Source of the DNA: Thermodesulfovibrionia bacterium
GTDB lineage: Bacteria > Nitrospirota > Thermodesulfovibrionia > UBA6902
Reading direction: 5' to 3'
DNA: 64,000 nt
Assembly (NCBI GenBank): GCA_020053105.1
Contig: JAGVNU010000030.1
Span: 1 to 64,000, forward strand
Position numbers and translations under genes: made by a program. Below the pieces are notes generated by a model. The model saw only the letters and a list, made by a program, of their open reading frames with translations, was not told where the DNA came from and made no database searches. Below, one piece after another: positions 30,646 to 40,649 of this stretch. Position 1 is the first letter of the stretch, and each line of letters begins with the position of its first letter.

Positions 30646-31416
30646 TCATTTCAATTTTTCGAGAACTTTTTGCATGTCCTCCCAGGTCAGCCATTTATCC
30701 TTCGGGTTCCTTAAAAGATACGCAGGATGAAATGTCGGCATGACCGGTATATCGTTATAACTATGGAAATTCCCCCTGAGCTTGCTGATTGTAATCTTCG
30801 AGCGTATTATCGTCTGTGCCGAAATCTTGCCGAGACAGACAATGACCTTCGGATTAATTATCGCTATTTGTCGTTCAACAAACGGCCCGCATATGGAAAT
30901 TTCATCCTCCTCCGGGTTCCTGTTATTCGGAGGCCTGCACTTAACAATATTCGCTATATAAACATCTTGACGCTGTAGTCCCAATTTCAGGATAAGATTC
31001 GTAAGAAGTTTCCCTGCATCTCCGACAAAAGGTCTTGCCTGTATATCTTCGTCTCTGCCCGGCCCCTCGCCGATAAACATAATATCTGCATCGGCTTTCC
31101 CTTCTCCAAAGACAATGTTTTTACGGCCCGTTGAGAGCTTACACCGGTGGCAATCACCTATTTCATTTCTGAGTTCCTCCAGTGCAGTTTCTTTATTCGA
31201 ATAATAATCGGCCGTTTGTTCTGCCACCTGCTGAGAGGGACTGCCCCGGTCCGGTTTATAATCTAAAACTGCTCCTCCTGATATTAAATTTAAAATATTC
31301 GCCCTCTTTAAGGGCAAATATTCAAACCCCAAGTCACTATATAACTCCATTGCCTTTTTTAGTTCCTGTATCATCCCGGCCCTGTTATTCATTATTAACG
31401 GGAGTTGATCCTTCAT
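30646..31416 (-). CDS. Type-4 (Fe-S) uracil-DNA glycosylase
   Basis: CHRCKLSTGRKNIVFGEGKADADIMFIGEGPGRDEDIQARPFVGDAGKLL. Confidence 0.92.
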   Translation of the reverse strand: MKDQLPLIMNNRAGMIQELKKAMELYSDLGFEYLPLKRANILNLISGGAVLDYKPDRGSPSQQVAEQTADYYSNKETALEELRNEIGDCHRCKLSTGRKNIVFGEGKADADIMFIGEGPGRDEDIQARPFVGDAGKLLTNLILKLGLQRQDVYIANIVKCRPPNNRNPEEDEISICGPFVERQIAIINPKVIVCLGKISAQTIIRSKITISKLRGNFHSYNDIPVMPTFHPAYLLRNPKDKWLTWEDMQKVLEKLK

Positions 31417-31423
31417 ATTTCGA

Positions 31424-32269
31424 CTACTCTCCCCATTTCAGCTTGGTCCTCAAAATGCGAAAATAATCTCTGTCATGCACAATGAGGAACTTAATTTTAT
31501 ACTCAGCTTTCCGTATCCTCACTTTATCAGTCACCTTTAAAGGAAATCCTTCCTGTCCGTCAAGGGTCATATATATGTCCTCTCCGGTCTTGATGCCTGC
31601 CTCCAATATGAATGCATCCGGCAGCACTATCGGTCTGCTGGTAAGTGTGTGAGGGCATATGGGGGTCAGCAGAAATGATTCAAGTGTGGGGTACATAATG
31701 GGGCCTCCGGCTGAAAGTGAATGGCCAGTTGATCCGGTAGGGGTGGACACAATTAATCCATCAACCCTGAATGTGGTGACATACTGATTGTTAATGCGTA
31801 TGTCGATCTCGAACATTCTGGAGAGGGCGCTCTTATTTAACACAACATCGTTAAATGCACTGTTCTGTATTACCTTCTTTCCTCCCCTGTACACATCAGC
31901 CAGAAGCATTATCCGTTCTTCAAAACAGTACTTCTCGGAAAAAACCATGTCAATACAGTCACTGATCTCATCTCTGCTCAGTTCAGTAATAAAGCCAAGA
32001 CTTCCGAGATTAACTCCAAGAATAGGAACGCCTGAATCGCCTACAAGTCTTGTTACGCTTAAAAGAGTCCCGTCCCCCCCGAATACTATGATTATATCTG
32101 TTTTGGAGGGGATCTTTTTCCTCGGATAACCATCAATTTTGAGGACCGCAGCCACATCATTCTCAACATACAGCTCACATTTCCTGCCTTTTAACAGGCG
32201 TATAAATTCCTTTATAGCCTTAATGGCCTCCGGTTCACCTCTTTTTGCAATTATCCCGATTCTCTTCAT
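31424..32269 (-). CDS. nadK: NAD(+) kinase
   Basis: FGGDGTLLSVTRLVGDSGVPILGVNLGSLGFITE; STPTGSTGHSLSAGGPIM. Confidence 0.95.
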   Translation of the reverse strand: MKRIGIIAKRGEPEAIKAIKEFIRLLKGRKCELYVENDVAAVLKIDGYPRKKIPSKTDIIIVFGGDGTLLSVTRLVGDSGVPILGVNLGSLGFITELSRDEISDCIDMVFSEKYCFEERIMLLADVYRGGKKVIQNSAFNDVVLNKSALSRMFEIDIRINNQYVTTFRVDGLIVSTPTGSTGHSLSAGGPIMYPTLESFLLTPICPHTLTSRPIVLPDAFILEAGIKTGEDIYMTLDGQEGFPLKVTDKVRIRKAEYKIKFLIVHDRDYFRILRTKLKWGE

Positions 32270-32367
32270 AACTATAAGTAATTATACCTGACTCTTAACT
32301 GTGCCGAAGAAAAAAGCATCTAAACGTACAATCCGCGTTTTCAGGATTTAACAGATAATTGACTTCT

Positions 32368-32799
32368 TCAATCAGGCGTCCCGATGTGGATGCCTTTTAT
32401 TTCAATCTCTCTTGTATTTTCTTCTTTATGATGCAAAATTACACGGACACTTTGTTCCGGGACCTCTTCCTCGGCCCTTTCGGCCCACTCAATTACGGCA
32501 ATACCGTCAGCGCCGAGATAGTCCCGCAGTCCAAGCTCCGGCACTTCAGCAGGAGATAGCCTGTAAAGGTCTATATGATAAAAAGGTATGCTGACATTAT
32601 ATTCCGCAATGATAGTATAACTGGCGCTGGTTATGTCCCTTTCATTTATACCAAAAGCAGACGCAATCCCCTTGACCATCGTAGTCTTTCCTGCGCCAAG
32701 CTCGCCATAAAGACATACTACATCCCCGCGCTTAAGACGCTCTCCCAGCCTGTGACCGATTTCCCTTGTCTCGGCATCGCTGTTACTTTGAAGCATCAT
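32368..32799 (-). CDS. tsaE: tRNA threonylcarbamoyladenosine biosynthesis ATPase TsaE
   Basis: LYGELGAGKTTMVKGIASAFG; HIDLYRL. Confidence 0.94.
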   Translation of the reverse strand: MMLQSNSDAETREIGHRLGERLKRGDVVCLYGELGAGKTTMVKGIASAFGINERDITSASYTIIAEYNVSIPFYHIDLYRLSPAEVPELGLRDYLGADGIAVIEWAERAEEEVPEQSVRVILHHKEENTREIEIKGIHIGTPD

Positions 32800-33241
32800 A
32801 AGTTATAGCTCTCACCATGTCCGCCTTGCCGACTATTCCGACGACAGCGCTTCCGTTCAGTACAGGGAGCAGGTGGACATGCTGCTCAGCCATAATCGTT
32901 GCAATATCCTCCAGAGAGGATTCTTCCCTTATTGATACAACTTTCTTAGTGCATATTTCATCAACCGTTGCAGCAGCCATTTTTCTTATCTCTTCTTCTG
33001 CCTTGCCGGAACCCAAGAGTATATAGGCATCAAAAAGCCTGATCACTGTAGGAATATGGAACCGTTTATTCTTTCTGATGAGATCGTTTTCTGTAACAAT
33101 ACCAACCATCTTCTTTTCGTTGTTAACGACCGGGACCCCGCTGATTTTATGCTCCATAAGCAATCTCGCCAGCTCTTCTACCGTTGCTTCGGGTCTTACA
33201 GTAATCACGTCCTTTGTCATTATGTCCTTTGCCGTAAGCAT
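32783..33241 (-). CDS. CBS domain protein
   Basis: Two CBS motifs (ARLLMEHKISGVPVVNNEKKMVGIVTENDLI; MAEQHVHLLPVLNGSAVVGIVGKADMVRA). Confidence 0.93.
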   Translation of the reverse strand: MLTAKDIMTKDVITVRPEATVEELARLLMEHKISGVPVVNNEKKMVGIVTENDLIRKNKRFHIPTVIRLFDAYILLGSGKAEEEIRKMAAATVDEICTKKVVSIREESSLEDIATIMAEQHVHLLPVLNGSAVVGIVGKADMVRAITYDASK

Positions 33242-33296
33242 TGCTCCTCCTTGGTAAAACGATTAAATTCTTCATCTGATAAAACGGTTTCCTATT

Positions 33297-33983
33297 CTAC
33301 CACATTCCTATAAAACCACCCTGCCTTCCAGTACTGCCTCCGCTGTACCTGTAAGAATAATACTTGTGCGGATCACAGAAGGTGCAGTCTTCAGACTGCC
33401 AGATGCTCTGCGGAGGGATACCCATTTTTAATGCCTGAATCCGGTTTGCAGATGAAAGGTCGAGAAAGTATTTATTGCCCTGCCTGCTGTAATAGTCCCC
33501 TTTGCCTGTTGCCTTCTGCACCGCTGCATTAACATCATCATCAACTTCATAGCTGCATTGCCTGATACTGGGGCCTATGGCGACCGATATTTCCGCTGGA
33601 AGGCATCCGAACTGCTCCTGCATTGCAGCTATTGTCTCCTTTAAAATCTGTTTTGCTGTCCCCCTCCAGCCTGCATGAACAGCGCCTATTATCCCTTTTC
33701 GTCCATCATATAAGAGAATAGGCACGCAATCAGCAACTAATATCCCGATAAATATGTTTCTGACGTCAGTAACAACTGCGTCAGCAATTACAGGTTCACG
33801 GCCAGACTCAAGGATCTGAATATTACTGGTATGTTTTTGAATCGGCAAATAAATATCGTCCTTTGAAATATTAAATTCCCCGGCCAGGACTTCTTTAATA
33901 TTATCATTGTCCTTTGACATATTCTTCGTCGTAAAAAAAGCCCTTACATTTAAAGAAGCTATATTGGCAGGTTCAATGATCAT
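33297..33983 (-). CDS. pgeF: Peptidoglycan editing factor PgeF (laccase-domain, YfiH family)
   Basis: ADCVPILLYD, GAVHAGWRGTAKQI, SIRQCSYEVD. Confidence 0.93.
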   Translation of the reverse strand: MIIEPANIASLNVRAFFTTKNMSKDNDNIKEVLAGEFNISKDDIYLPIQKHTSNIQILESGREPVIADAVVTDVRNIFIGILVADCVPILLYDGRKGIIGAVHAGWRGTAKQILKETIAAMQEQFGCLPAEISVAIGPSIRQCSYEVDDDVNAAVQKATGKGDYYSRQGNKYFLDLSSANRIQALKMGIPPQSIWQSEDCTFCDPHKYYSYRYSGGSTGRQGGFIGMW

Positions 33984-35587
33984 ACTATAGATTTAATTAC
34001 CGATGGTATAGCATTAATAATATCAGAGGCAGTCAGTGACTGCTGGCTCTTCTTTTCGGCAGAAATGTCACCTGCAAAACCATGCAAAAAAACACCCAGC
34101 ATCGATGCATCCGCAGGGGACATGCCTTGCGCAAGCAGGGCGGAGATCATTCCTGTCAGCACATCGCCCGCCCCGGCAGTGGCCATCCCGGGATTGCCGG
34201 TAGAATTCATGAAAGCTTCGCCCTTAGGCGTTGCCGTAACAGTAGGAACGCCTTTAAGTACGAGACAGGTTTTCGTTTTACTGGCAAAATCAAGAGCTAT
34301 ATTAATCCTGTCCTTCTCTATCTCCTCCCGATGGTTAAGGCGGGAGGTTGCCCCTGGGCTCCGCCGGCCAGCCGCCGGCTGATTCATTAACAGTCCTGCC
34401 ATTTCACCCGGATGGGGCGTCAGGATTACCGGGGCGCTGCTCTTCTTTAATACCCCGGTGTTACCTGCAATGGCATTCAAACCATCGGCATCGATTACCA
34501 TCGGAACGCGGGATTCCCGTATAAGCAGACTTACAAGGCCTGATAATTCTCTATCTACTGAAAGCCCGGGGCCTATGGCAAGGACATTCCCCCTTTTTTT
34601 GAGGAAATCAAGGATACCATCAGCTGCATTCATTGAAAGGGTCCCGTTTCCTTTATCAGAAAGCGGAAGAATCATCTCTTCAGTAACTCTTGATTGGAAT
34701 GTATTCACAAGTGTATCGGGAATTCCAATTGTTACCAGACCTGCTCCGGTTCGCAGACATGCCTTTGCAGCCATCAGTGCAGCTCCTGTTTTCCCCCTTG
34801 ATCCGGCAACTATCAGCACATGACCATACGTCCCCTTATGAGAATATTTCGGCCTTACAGGAAGTAAAGACATGATGTCTTCTTTCTGGACCAGATTAAT
34901 CTTTATCTTTTCTGATGCAAGCAGTGTCCGGGGAAAGCCGATCTCCTCAATATACAGCTGTCCGGCATACTCAGCGCCCGGATAGAGAAAATGCCCTCTC
35001 TTGGGCAGGCCAAATGTAACAGTGAAACGCGCTTTTACGGCACAGCCCATTACCTGCCCTGTATCAGAAGAAATACCTGACGGGATATCCACTGAGACGA
35101 CCGGGGCTGAAATTTTATTGATTGTTTTTATGACTTCGGCAAGCGGCGCCCTTACCTCCCTGCTTAGACCCGTACCAAGAAGTGCATCTACAATTAAAAA
35201 TTCATTTGCACCACCTGAAGTGTATTTCGTCAGAAAATGACTGACCGGACGCATTATGACACCGAATTTCCCTGCGGCTTCGTAATTTATTTTCGCATCG
35301 CCTTTTAAGCTTCCCGGATTTGCTGTCAGGTAAACTTCAACTTCCCTGCCCTGATTGTGCAGTAACCTTGCAATAACAAAACCATCGCCTCCGTTATTGC
35401 CTCCACCGCAGACAACTATTATCTTTCTTGCTTTGTTTTTGTTTGTGCCCTGACAAAATAAGTCATCTATCCGGGCAACAACACCGAGACCTGCCCTTTC
35501 CATAAGAACAGCCCCCGGTATACCGTATCTTTCAATGGAAATCCGGTCTATCCGCTGCATCTCTTCTGAAGTTGCTACTTTCAGCAT
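33980..35587 (-). CDS. Bifunctional NAD(P)H-hydrate epimerase / ADP-dependent dehydratase
   Basis: N-terminal epimerase GGGNNGGDGFVIAR; C-terminal dehydratase TPHPGEMAGLL and GNPGMATAGAGDVLTG. Confidence 0.94.
   Translation of the reverse strand: MLKVATSEEMQRIDRISIERYGIPGAVLMERAGLGVVARIDDLFCQGTNKNKARKIIVVCGGGNNGGDGFVIARLLHNQGREVEVYLTANPGSLKGDAKINYEAAGKFGVIMRPVSHFLTKYTSGGANEFLIVDALLGTGLSREVRAPLAEVIKTINKISAPVVSVDIPSGISSDTGQVMGCAVKARFTVTFGLPKRGHFLYPGAEYAGQLYIEEIGFPRTLLASEKIKINLVQKEDIMSLLPVRPKYSHKGTYGHVLIVAGSRGKTGAALMAAKACLRTGAGLVTIGIPDTLVNTFQSRVTEEMILPLSDKGNGTLSMNAADGILDFLKKRGNVLAIGPGLSVDRELSGLVSLLIRESRVPMVIDADGLNAIAGNTGVLKKSSAPVILTPHPGEMAGLLMNQPAAGRRSPGATSRLNHREEIEKDRINIALDFASKTKTCLVLKGVPTVTATPKGEAFMNSTGNPGMATAGAGDVLTGMISALLAQGMSPADASMLGVFLHGFAGDISAEKKSQQSLTASDIINAIPSVIKSIV
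34324..34381. repeat. GC-rich palindromic insertion-like segment inside the NAD(P)HX dehydratase domain
   Basis: CCTCCCG (34324-34330) / CGGGAGG (34341-34347) and CAGCCGCCGGCTG (34369-34381); coincides with extra peptide NQPAAGRRSPGATSRLNHREE. Confidence 0.55.
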
Positions 35588-35780
35588 ATCGTTCTCACTG
35601 ATTTTATATCTTTTGATATTTATTCACTCATTAGATTAAAGTAATAAATTATGAATTATCAACCGGAATCTTAACCTGTTCCGGTCTGTTAACTATATTC
35701 TGCAGAAACAAGACTGCCGGCATAATTGAAAAAATATTTATCATCTTCATGTTCAATCTTATTCAGAAGGAGAATATACT

Positions 35781-36215
35781 ATGGCAAGGATCGGTATTTT
35801 GACCTGTTCCAATGCAACCCAGGACCTTGGATGCTCATCATCCAGCTGTCTTGCTGATCTTCGAAAACGTAAAGGCGCATTTGAGGAATATCCCGAGGAC
35901 AAGGAATTAACTCTGGTCGGTATTATCAACTGTCCGGGATGTCCCACGCTTACAGGTCCCGATAAGCTCCTTCAAAGGATTAAAGCATTAACTGAATATA
36001 AAGTGGACGCAATCCATTTTACCTATTGCATGACTGCACTCTGTCCATTCAAAGAAAAATATAGAAACGCTCTGGAAGAGAAATTCCCTGATATTAAGAT
36101 TGTGATGGGCACCCATAAATCAGCGCTCACTCCTGAGGCATACAGGGAGAAGATTAAAAAGCTTTTCAATCAGGACAGAAAAACAATGGTAGATGTGATT
36201 TTAAAGAGAGATTAA
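35781..36215 (+). CDS. CGGC domain protein
   Basis: Cys-rich: ILTCSNATQDLGCSSSSCLADLRKRKGAF, IINCPGCPT, HFTYCMTALCPF. Confidence 0.85.
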   Translation: MARIGILTCSNATQDLGCSSSSCLADLRKRKGAFEEYPEDKELTLVGIINCPGCPTLTGPDKLLQRIKALTEYKVDAIHFTYCMTALCPFKEKYRNALEEKFPDIKIVMGTHKSALTPEAYREKIKKLFNQDRKTMVDVILKRD

Positions 36216-36273
36216 GCCGGAGAGACCAGGTGGACCTTCATAGCTTTGCATAGCTACTGACTGCCGCCATTCA

Positions 36274-36999
36274 CTACCTGCTGTTTGTGTCAATCAGTCC
36301 CTTCATCTCTCTTACGGCTTTTTCTATCCCGACATAGATTGAATTGGCAATTATACTGTGGCCGATATACAATCCTCTCAGCCCTTTAATGGCGGCGATC
36401 TTTTTTACATTCGCAAAGTTAAGCCCGTGGCCTGCATTCACCTGCAGCCCTAACTCAAGCCCTTTCCTGACTGCCTTCTTTACCCTGTTAAGCTCCTCCG
36501 TCTTTTTTCTGCCTTTGGAATTGGCATAAAGTCCGGTATGAATTTCAATCATCCGGGCGCCAAGTTCTTTTGAAATTACAATATCGGAGTCTGAGGGATT
36601 TATAAAAAGACTTACCGGTATCCCACTGCCCTGTATAATGTCGATTGCGTATTTTATTTTCTTTCTGCCCTTTATCAGATCAAGCCCGCCTTCTGTCGTC
36701 AACTCTTCCCTCTTCTCAGGCACGAGAGTCACCATATCAGGTCTGACCTTAAGCGCGATGCTTATCATTTCTTTTGTGGCGGCCATTTCCAGATTCAGTT
36801 CAATCGATATCTCACGCCTCACATTTATTAAGTCTCTGTCCTGAATGTGCCTTCTGTCTTCCCTGAGATGCAGGGTAATGCCATCCGCGCCGCCGAGTAC
36901 AGCCAGCTCAGCCGCAGTCAGGGGGTCCGGCTCCATTTCTCTTCTCGCCTCTCTTACAGTGGCCACATGATCAACATTTACACCAAGAAGCATATACAC
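36274..36999 (-). CDS. pdxJ: Pyridoxine 5'-phosphate synthase
   Basis: LGVNVDHVATVREARR, GADGITLHLREDRRHIQD, VNAGHGLNFANV. Confidence 0.96.
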   Translation of the reverse strand: MYMLLGVNVDHVATVREARREMEPDPLTAAELAVLGGADGITLHLREDRRHIQDRDLINVRREISIELNLEMAATKEMISIALKVRPDMVTLVPEKREELTTEGGLDLIKGRKKIKYAIDIIQGSGIPVSLFINPSDSDIVISKELGARMIEIHTGLYANSKGRKKTEELNRVKKAVRKGLELGLQVNAGHGLNFANVKKIAAIKGLRGLYIGHSIIANSIYVGIEKAVREMKGLIDTNSR

Positions 37000-37200
37000 C
37001 TCCAGAATAAATCCCGAATAACATTAATAAGTAACCGGTCAAAATATTCGTACAAATTTTACTGGTTAACTTAATTTAAACAAAGAATCTTTGTCAAGCA
37101 GAAACACACTAAAATAAACATTGAAGATGATTTGACTTAGTTGTAATAAATCTGTTAATTTACAACTTATTTAAAATTTACAATATTACCGAGGGCAAAT

Positions 37201-37755
37201 ATGACAAAGAAAACAACAGCCAAGAAATCGAATATAAAAGCTGCCAGGACAACTAAATCGGTAAAGAAAGATCCAAAAAAGAATATGAAAGCATCCTCTA
37301 AATCGTCAACCCCCAAGAAAGAAATCGTGACCGCACCTTCAAAAAAGAAGCCGTCCGAAGCGCAAAAAAAGACGTCGTTATCAGAAAGAGATGCCGTAAT
37401 ACAGCGGATAAAACAGGACCTTCTAAATCAGAGAGAGGCTTTACTCAAGGAAGCAGAAGAAACTCTAAGCAGTCTCCCATCCGAGCTTAACTTCCCGGAC
37501 ATGGGGGACCAGGCCACTGCAGAAGCTGATCGAAATTTCATGCTCAGGCTCAGAGACAGAGAACGCATGCTGTTGAAAAAAATCGAAGAGACTATTGACC
37601 GTATTGAAAACGGCCCTTACGGCATATGCGATGAATGCGGTAACGAAATCGGAATAAAGCGTCTTGAGGCAAGGCCGGTGACAACATTGTGCATCGAATG
37701 TAAAACACGCCAGGAAGAAGAAGAAAGAATAGCCGAGGGCGGAAAATCGGAGTGA
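37201..37755 (+). CDS. TraR/DksA-type C4 zinc finger protein with Lys-rich N-terminal extension
   Basis: GPYGICDECGNEIGIKRLEARPVTTLCIECKTRQEEEE; basic SPKK/KKP-rich N-terminus. Confidence 0.92.
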   Translation: MTKKTTAKKSNIKAARTTKSVKKDPKKNMKASSKSSTPKKEIVTAPSKKKPSEAQKKTSLSERDAVIQRIKQDLLNQREALLKEAEETLSSLPSELNFPDMGDQATAEADRNFMLRLRDRERMLLKKIEETIDRIENGPYGICDECGNEIGIKRLEARPVTTLCIECKTRQEEEERIAEGGKSE

Positions 37756-37789
37756 TTTAGCATTCGGAGTCATTTAACGGAGCATTTCA

Positions 37790-37821
37790 AACCCTGCAGT
37801 ATACTGCAGGGTTTTTTATTT
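37790..37821 (+). terminator. Rho-independent terminator after the DksA-like gene
   Basis: AACCCTGCAGTATACTGCAGGGTT followed by TTTTATTTTA. Confidence 0.88.
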
Positions 37822-37942
37822 TATTTCCTGACAGCGCCTTAATTACTGCTGATTACATGTGACAACATGATAATCTTCACCAGGTGGAAGAGTAGTCGGC
37901 GTGTAGTGTATTATATAAAAACTGAAATTGAAAACAGATAAT

Positions 37943-38016
37943 GCCACCGTGGCTCAATCCGGCAGAGCATCGCATTCGTAATGCGGAGGTTAGGGGTTCA
38001 ACTCCCCTCGGTGGCT
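37943..38016 (+). tRNA. tRNA-Thr(CGT)
   Basis: Acceptor GCCACCG/CGGTGGC, anticodon loop TTCGTAA (anticodon CGT), T-loop GGTTCAACTCC. Confidence 0.93.
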
Positions 38017-38144
38017 TATTAAACATGTTCTATCAGGTTTAATATAGCGGGAGATGCGCCGTCCCGATAGATTTTCAGGGGTGTCTGGTTATTCGGGGAA
38101 CATGGACGGCATATTTTTTGGTCCAAACGCGCGGGTCCAGCGGT

Positions 38145-39860
38145 TCAAGTAAACATATGGACATCAGAGCATTTCCATATATGTTCAAAATTGCAGATGA
38201 CAACTAACGGACTGCCTGAGGTATCTTTTATTATTTCCCCGTTGCCGCTTACTGCCAGCAGCAGATCATCGAGTTTTAATAGTGATCCGTCGTAATCAAC
38301 ATCCCTGAGATTCTCCCTGACCTGCCTGAACAGCACCCTGCACTGTGCTTCATCAATAAGCCCCCTGAAGACTGCCCGGGCAAGATCTACAGGCGTATAG
38401 AGCGGGCCCGTCTGCCGGGCGACCCACTGGTCCGGCCCGTTATAGTAACCGCGAATGGTAATGTAATTATGACTTTCCTGAAGGATGGGATTGCCTTCCG
38501 GGTCCAAAATGTTAATATGTGATTCATATCTTCTGCGGTCCGTCGATGACTCTATCTTGGCGGTGCCGGTCATATATATGGCCCTTACATATACACAAGG
38601 TATCCCGAGTTTGTTCAGGTGATGGGCTATGGCAAATTCTTCGAAAGGACTGTTTATGCCGAACTCGCGGACCCTGGGATTTAATCTCACCTCTTCTTCA
38701 TCCGGAATTTCGCCGACCCTTGAAGTTTCCCAGACAAGATGAATATTGTCCTTTGTGATCGTATAGAAAACATCCTTGGCACTGGACAACCTGATAGACG
38801 GGGTCTTCCTCCATCGTTCAGGGAGAAAGTAGTCAAATAAACGGGCGTTATTACCGACGACCCACAGATGCCCTCCCGTGCTTTCTGCATGACCATGAAT
38901 ATACGGCACGCCGAAGATCTCCATGTTTGTCAAATGATCAGGCATAGGGGTCGGCGTAAAACGGTCACGCTGATCATCCAGGTAGGAATGCCTTCTGGAG
39001 TTCTTTACTTCCAGTTCGTGTTCAGGCGTGCGCAGCAGAAGTTCATAATCAACCACTGAATATTTTCCAATACTGATAAGATTATAGAGATAGTATATTT
39101 GATCGTCTCTGGAATCAATTGTCTGTGCCTGTCCGATTTCCCTGATCCGCTCTGTATCGGCTTCGCTTATTATAATATGCTCCGGTTTCATGTCTGCAAC
39201 TAAATATCCCTTTTTATTAAGGTCCGATGTAACGATCCTGTCTATTGCTTTAAGATGATGAATACGCATATCGTCTTCGAAATTAATATGCTGGAAAACT
39301 TCAGGGAGATTGTAGCCCTCAATCCATTCGTAAATAAGTTTGTACTGCTTGAGTATATCGATATCTATGCCCGGATGCCTGGCCCGGATACGGTTTATTT
39401 TTGCCTTTGACCTGCCGCTCTGCCACATCTGCATTATTTCCGGCGGCACATAAATGACCATTGGAAGCTGAGTAATTATTTTCAGGTCCTTCGGGCCAAA
39501 CCGGCACTCCCGCATTTCCATAACAAGGGAAAACTCTTCCCATGGGCTGTTAAACTCGGCGTCGCAAAATTCCATCAGCGTATGCGTATCTATAGGGACA
39601 TCCTCCCCGACCCGGCAGTTCTTTACTACCAGATTAAGGACTTTCCCATCAACTTCTTTGGTCGGCAGCTTGTAGACAGAGCCAGTGCCTTTGAGTCTTA
39701 ATTTATGCCTGTTGAACCAGTCCGGCTCATACCAGTTTTGCGTGTCGAAATGCCTCAGGTACTGTTCTGCAAATCTTGTTAAGTAAAGGTCCCCCCCATC
39801 ACTGGTCTTGACGTGGGCATATACAACACCTAACACATTAACTAATGTTTTTTTATGCAT
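38145..39860 (-). CDS. Uncharacterised protein with two related kinase-like halves
   Basis: Internal duplication: VVKNCRVGEDVP...FNSPWEEFSLVMEM vs VWETSRVGEIP...INSPFEEFAIAHHL; catalytic-loop-like YLVADMKPEHIII in the first half. Confidence 0.6.
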   Translation of the reverse strand: MHKKTLVNVLGVVYAHVKTSDGGDLYLTRFAEQYLRHFDTQNWYEPDWFNRHKLRLKGTGSVYKLPTKEVDGKVLNLVVKNCRVGEDVPIDTHTLMEFCDAEFNSPWEEFSLVMEMRECRFGPKDLKIITQLPMVIYVPPEIMQMWQSGRSKAKINRIRARHPGIDIDILKQYKLIYEWIEGYNLPEVFQHINFEDDMRIHHLKAIDRIVTSDLNKKGYLVADMKPEHIIISEADTERIREIGQAQTIDSRDDQIYYLYNLISIGKYSVVDYELLLRTPEHELEVKNSRRHSYLDDQRDRFTPTPMPDHLTNMEIFGVPYIHGHAESTGGHLWVVGNNARLFDYFLPERWRKTPSIRLSSAKDVFYTITKDNIHLVWETSRVGEIPDEEEVRLNPRVREFGINSPFEEFAIAHHLNKLGIPCVYVRAIYMTGTAKIESSTDRRRYESHINILDPEGNPILQESHNYITIRGYYNGPDQWVARQTGPLYTPVDLARAVFRGLIDEAQCRVLFRQVRENLRDVDYDGSLLKLDDLLLAVSGNGEIIKDTSGSPLVVICNFEHIWKCSDVHMFT

Positions 39861-39938
39861 TCCAATTTAATTTTGTCTTTAGCAGTTATTTCCGAATGAT
39901 AACAAGGGGACATTCGCATGTATATTCATACTATTGCC

Positions 39939-40649
39939 CTACGGCAGGGTTAACGTAAAGCAGCCTCCTCCGTACTCACCGCCGTTACTGATTGAGATAA
40001 ATCCTTCCCGGTCTTTGTTCTTATGCAGCTTTACAACCATCGACGCAAAATAAAGACCGAGACCTGTACTGCCGGTCTTGAAACTGACCCCACTGCCTTT
40101 CTGTACCCCTGTTCCCAGCATTTCCTCAGGATAACCCTGTCCGTCATCCTCTATGCTGAGCACCAGCCAGCCATTGATTTCATTAGCCCGTATTAATATC
40201 CTGCTTTTGGTATACCGGTATGCATTATTCAATATATTATTAATAACCCCTGATATGAGATTGCTGTCCATAAACCAGGTCAAATCATCAGGGCATTCAT
40301 TTAATATCTCTATCCCCTTATAATCCAGCAAGGGCCTATTCTGCAGGGCGATCTCCTCAATCAGCTCGGAGACAGGGTAGTGAGATATATTAATGCTGAA
40401 CTGATCACGGTCCATTTTATATAAGGTCAACAATTGTATAAGATTAAAATTTACCCGTGTTGCTTCGTACTGCATTTGTGAAAGGTGCCTGTGTGACGGA
40501 CATTTTTCAGACGTGCATGTGCCGACAACCTCATCAAGCGTATTAAGCAGCATGCTGAGTGAATTTTTCATATCGTGGGCCATTGAGGCCAGAAATGCCG
40601 GGAAGTCTACAAGCCGTTCAGTTTTGTCCATAATTATGTCCTCACGCAT
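39939..40649 (-). CDS. Small cytosolic sensor histidine kinase
   Basis: MAHDMKNSLSMLL; NNILNNAYRYT; DDGQGY; GSTGLGLYFA. Confidence 0.88.
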   Translation of the reverse strand: MREDIIMDKTERLVDFPAFLASMAHDMKNSLSMLLNTLDEVVGTCTSEKCPSHRHLSQMQYEATRVNFNLIQLLTLYKMDRDQFSINISHYPVSELIEEIALQNRPLLDYKGIEILNECPDDLTWFMDSNLISGVINNILNNAYRYTKSRILIRANEINGWLVLSIEDDGQGYPEEMLGTGVQKGSGVSFKTGSTGLGLYFASMVVKLHKNKDREGFISISNGGEYGGGCFTLTLP

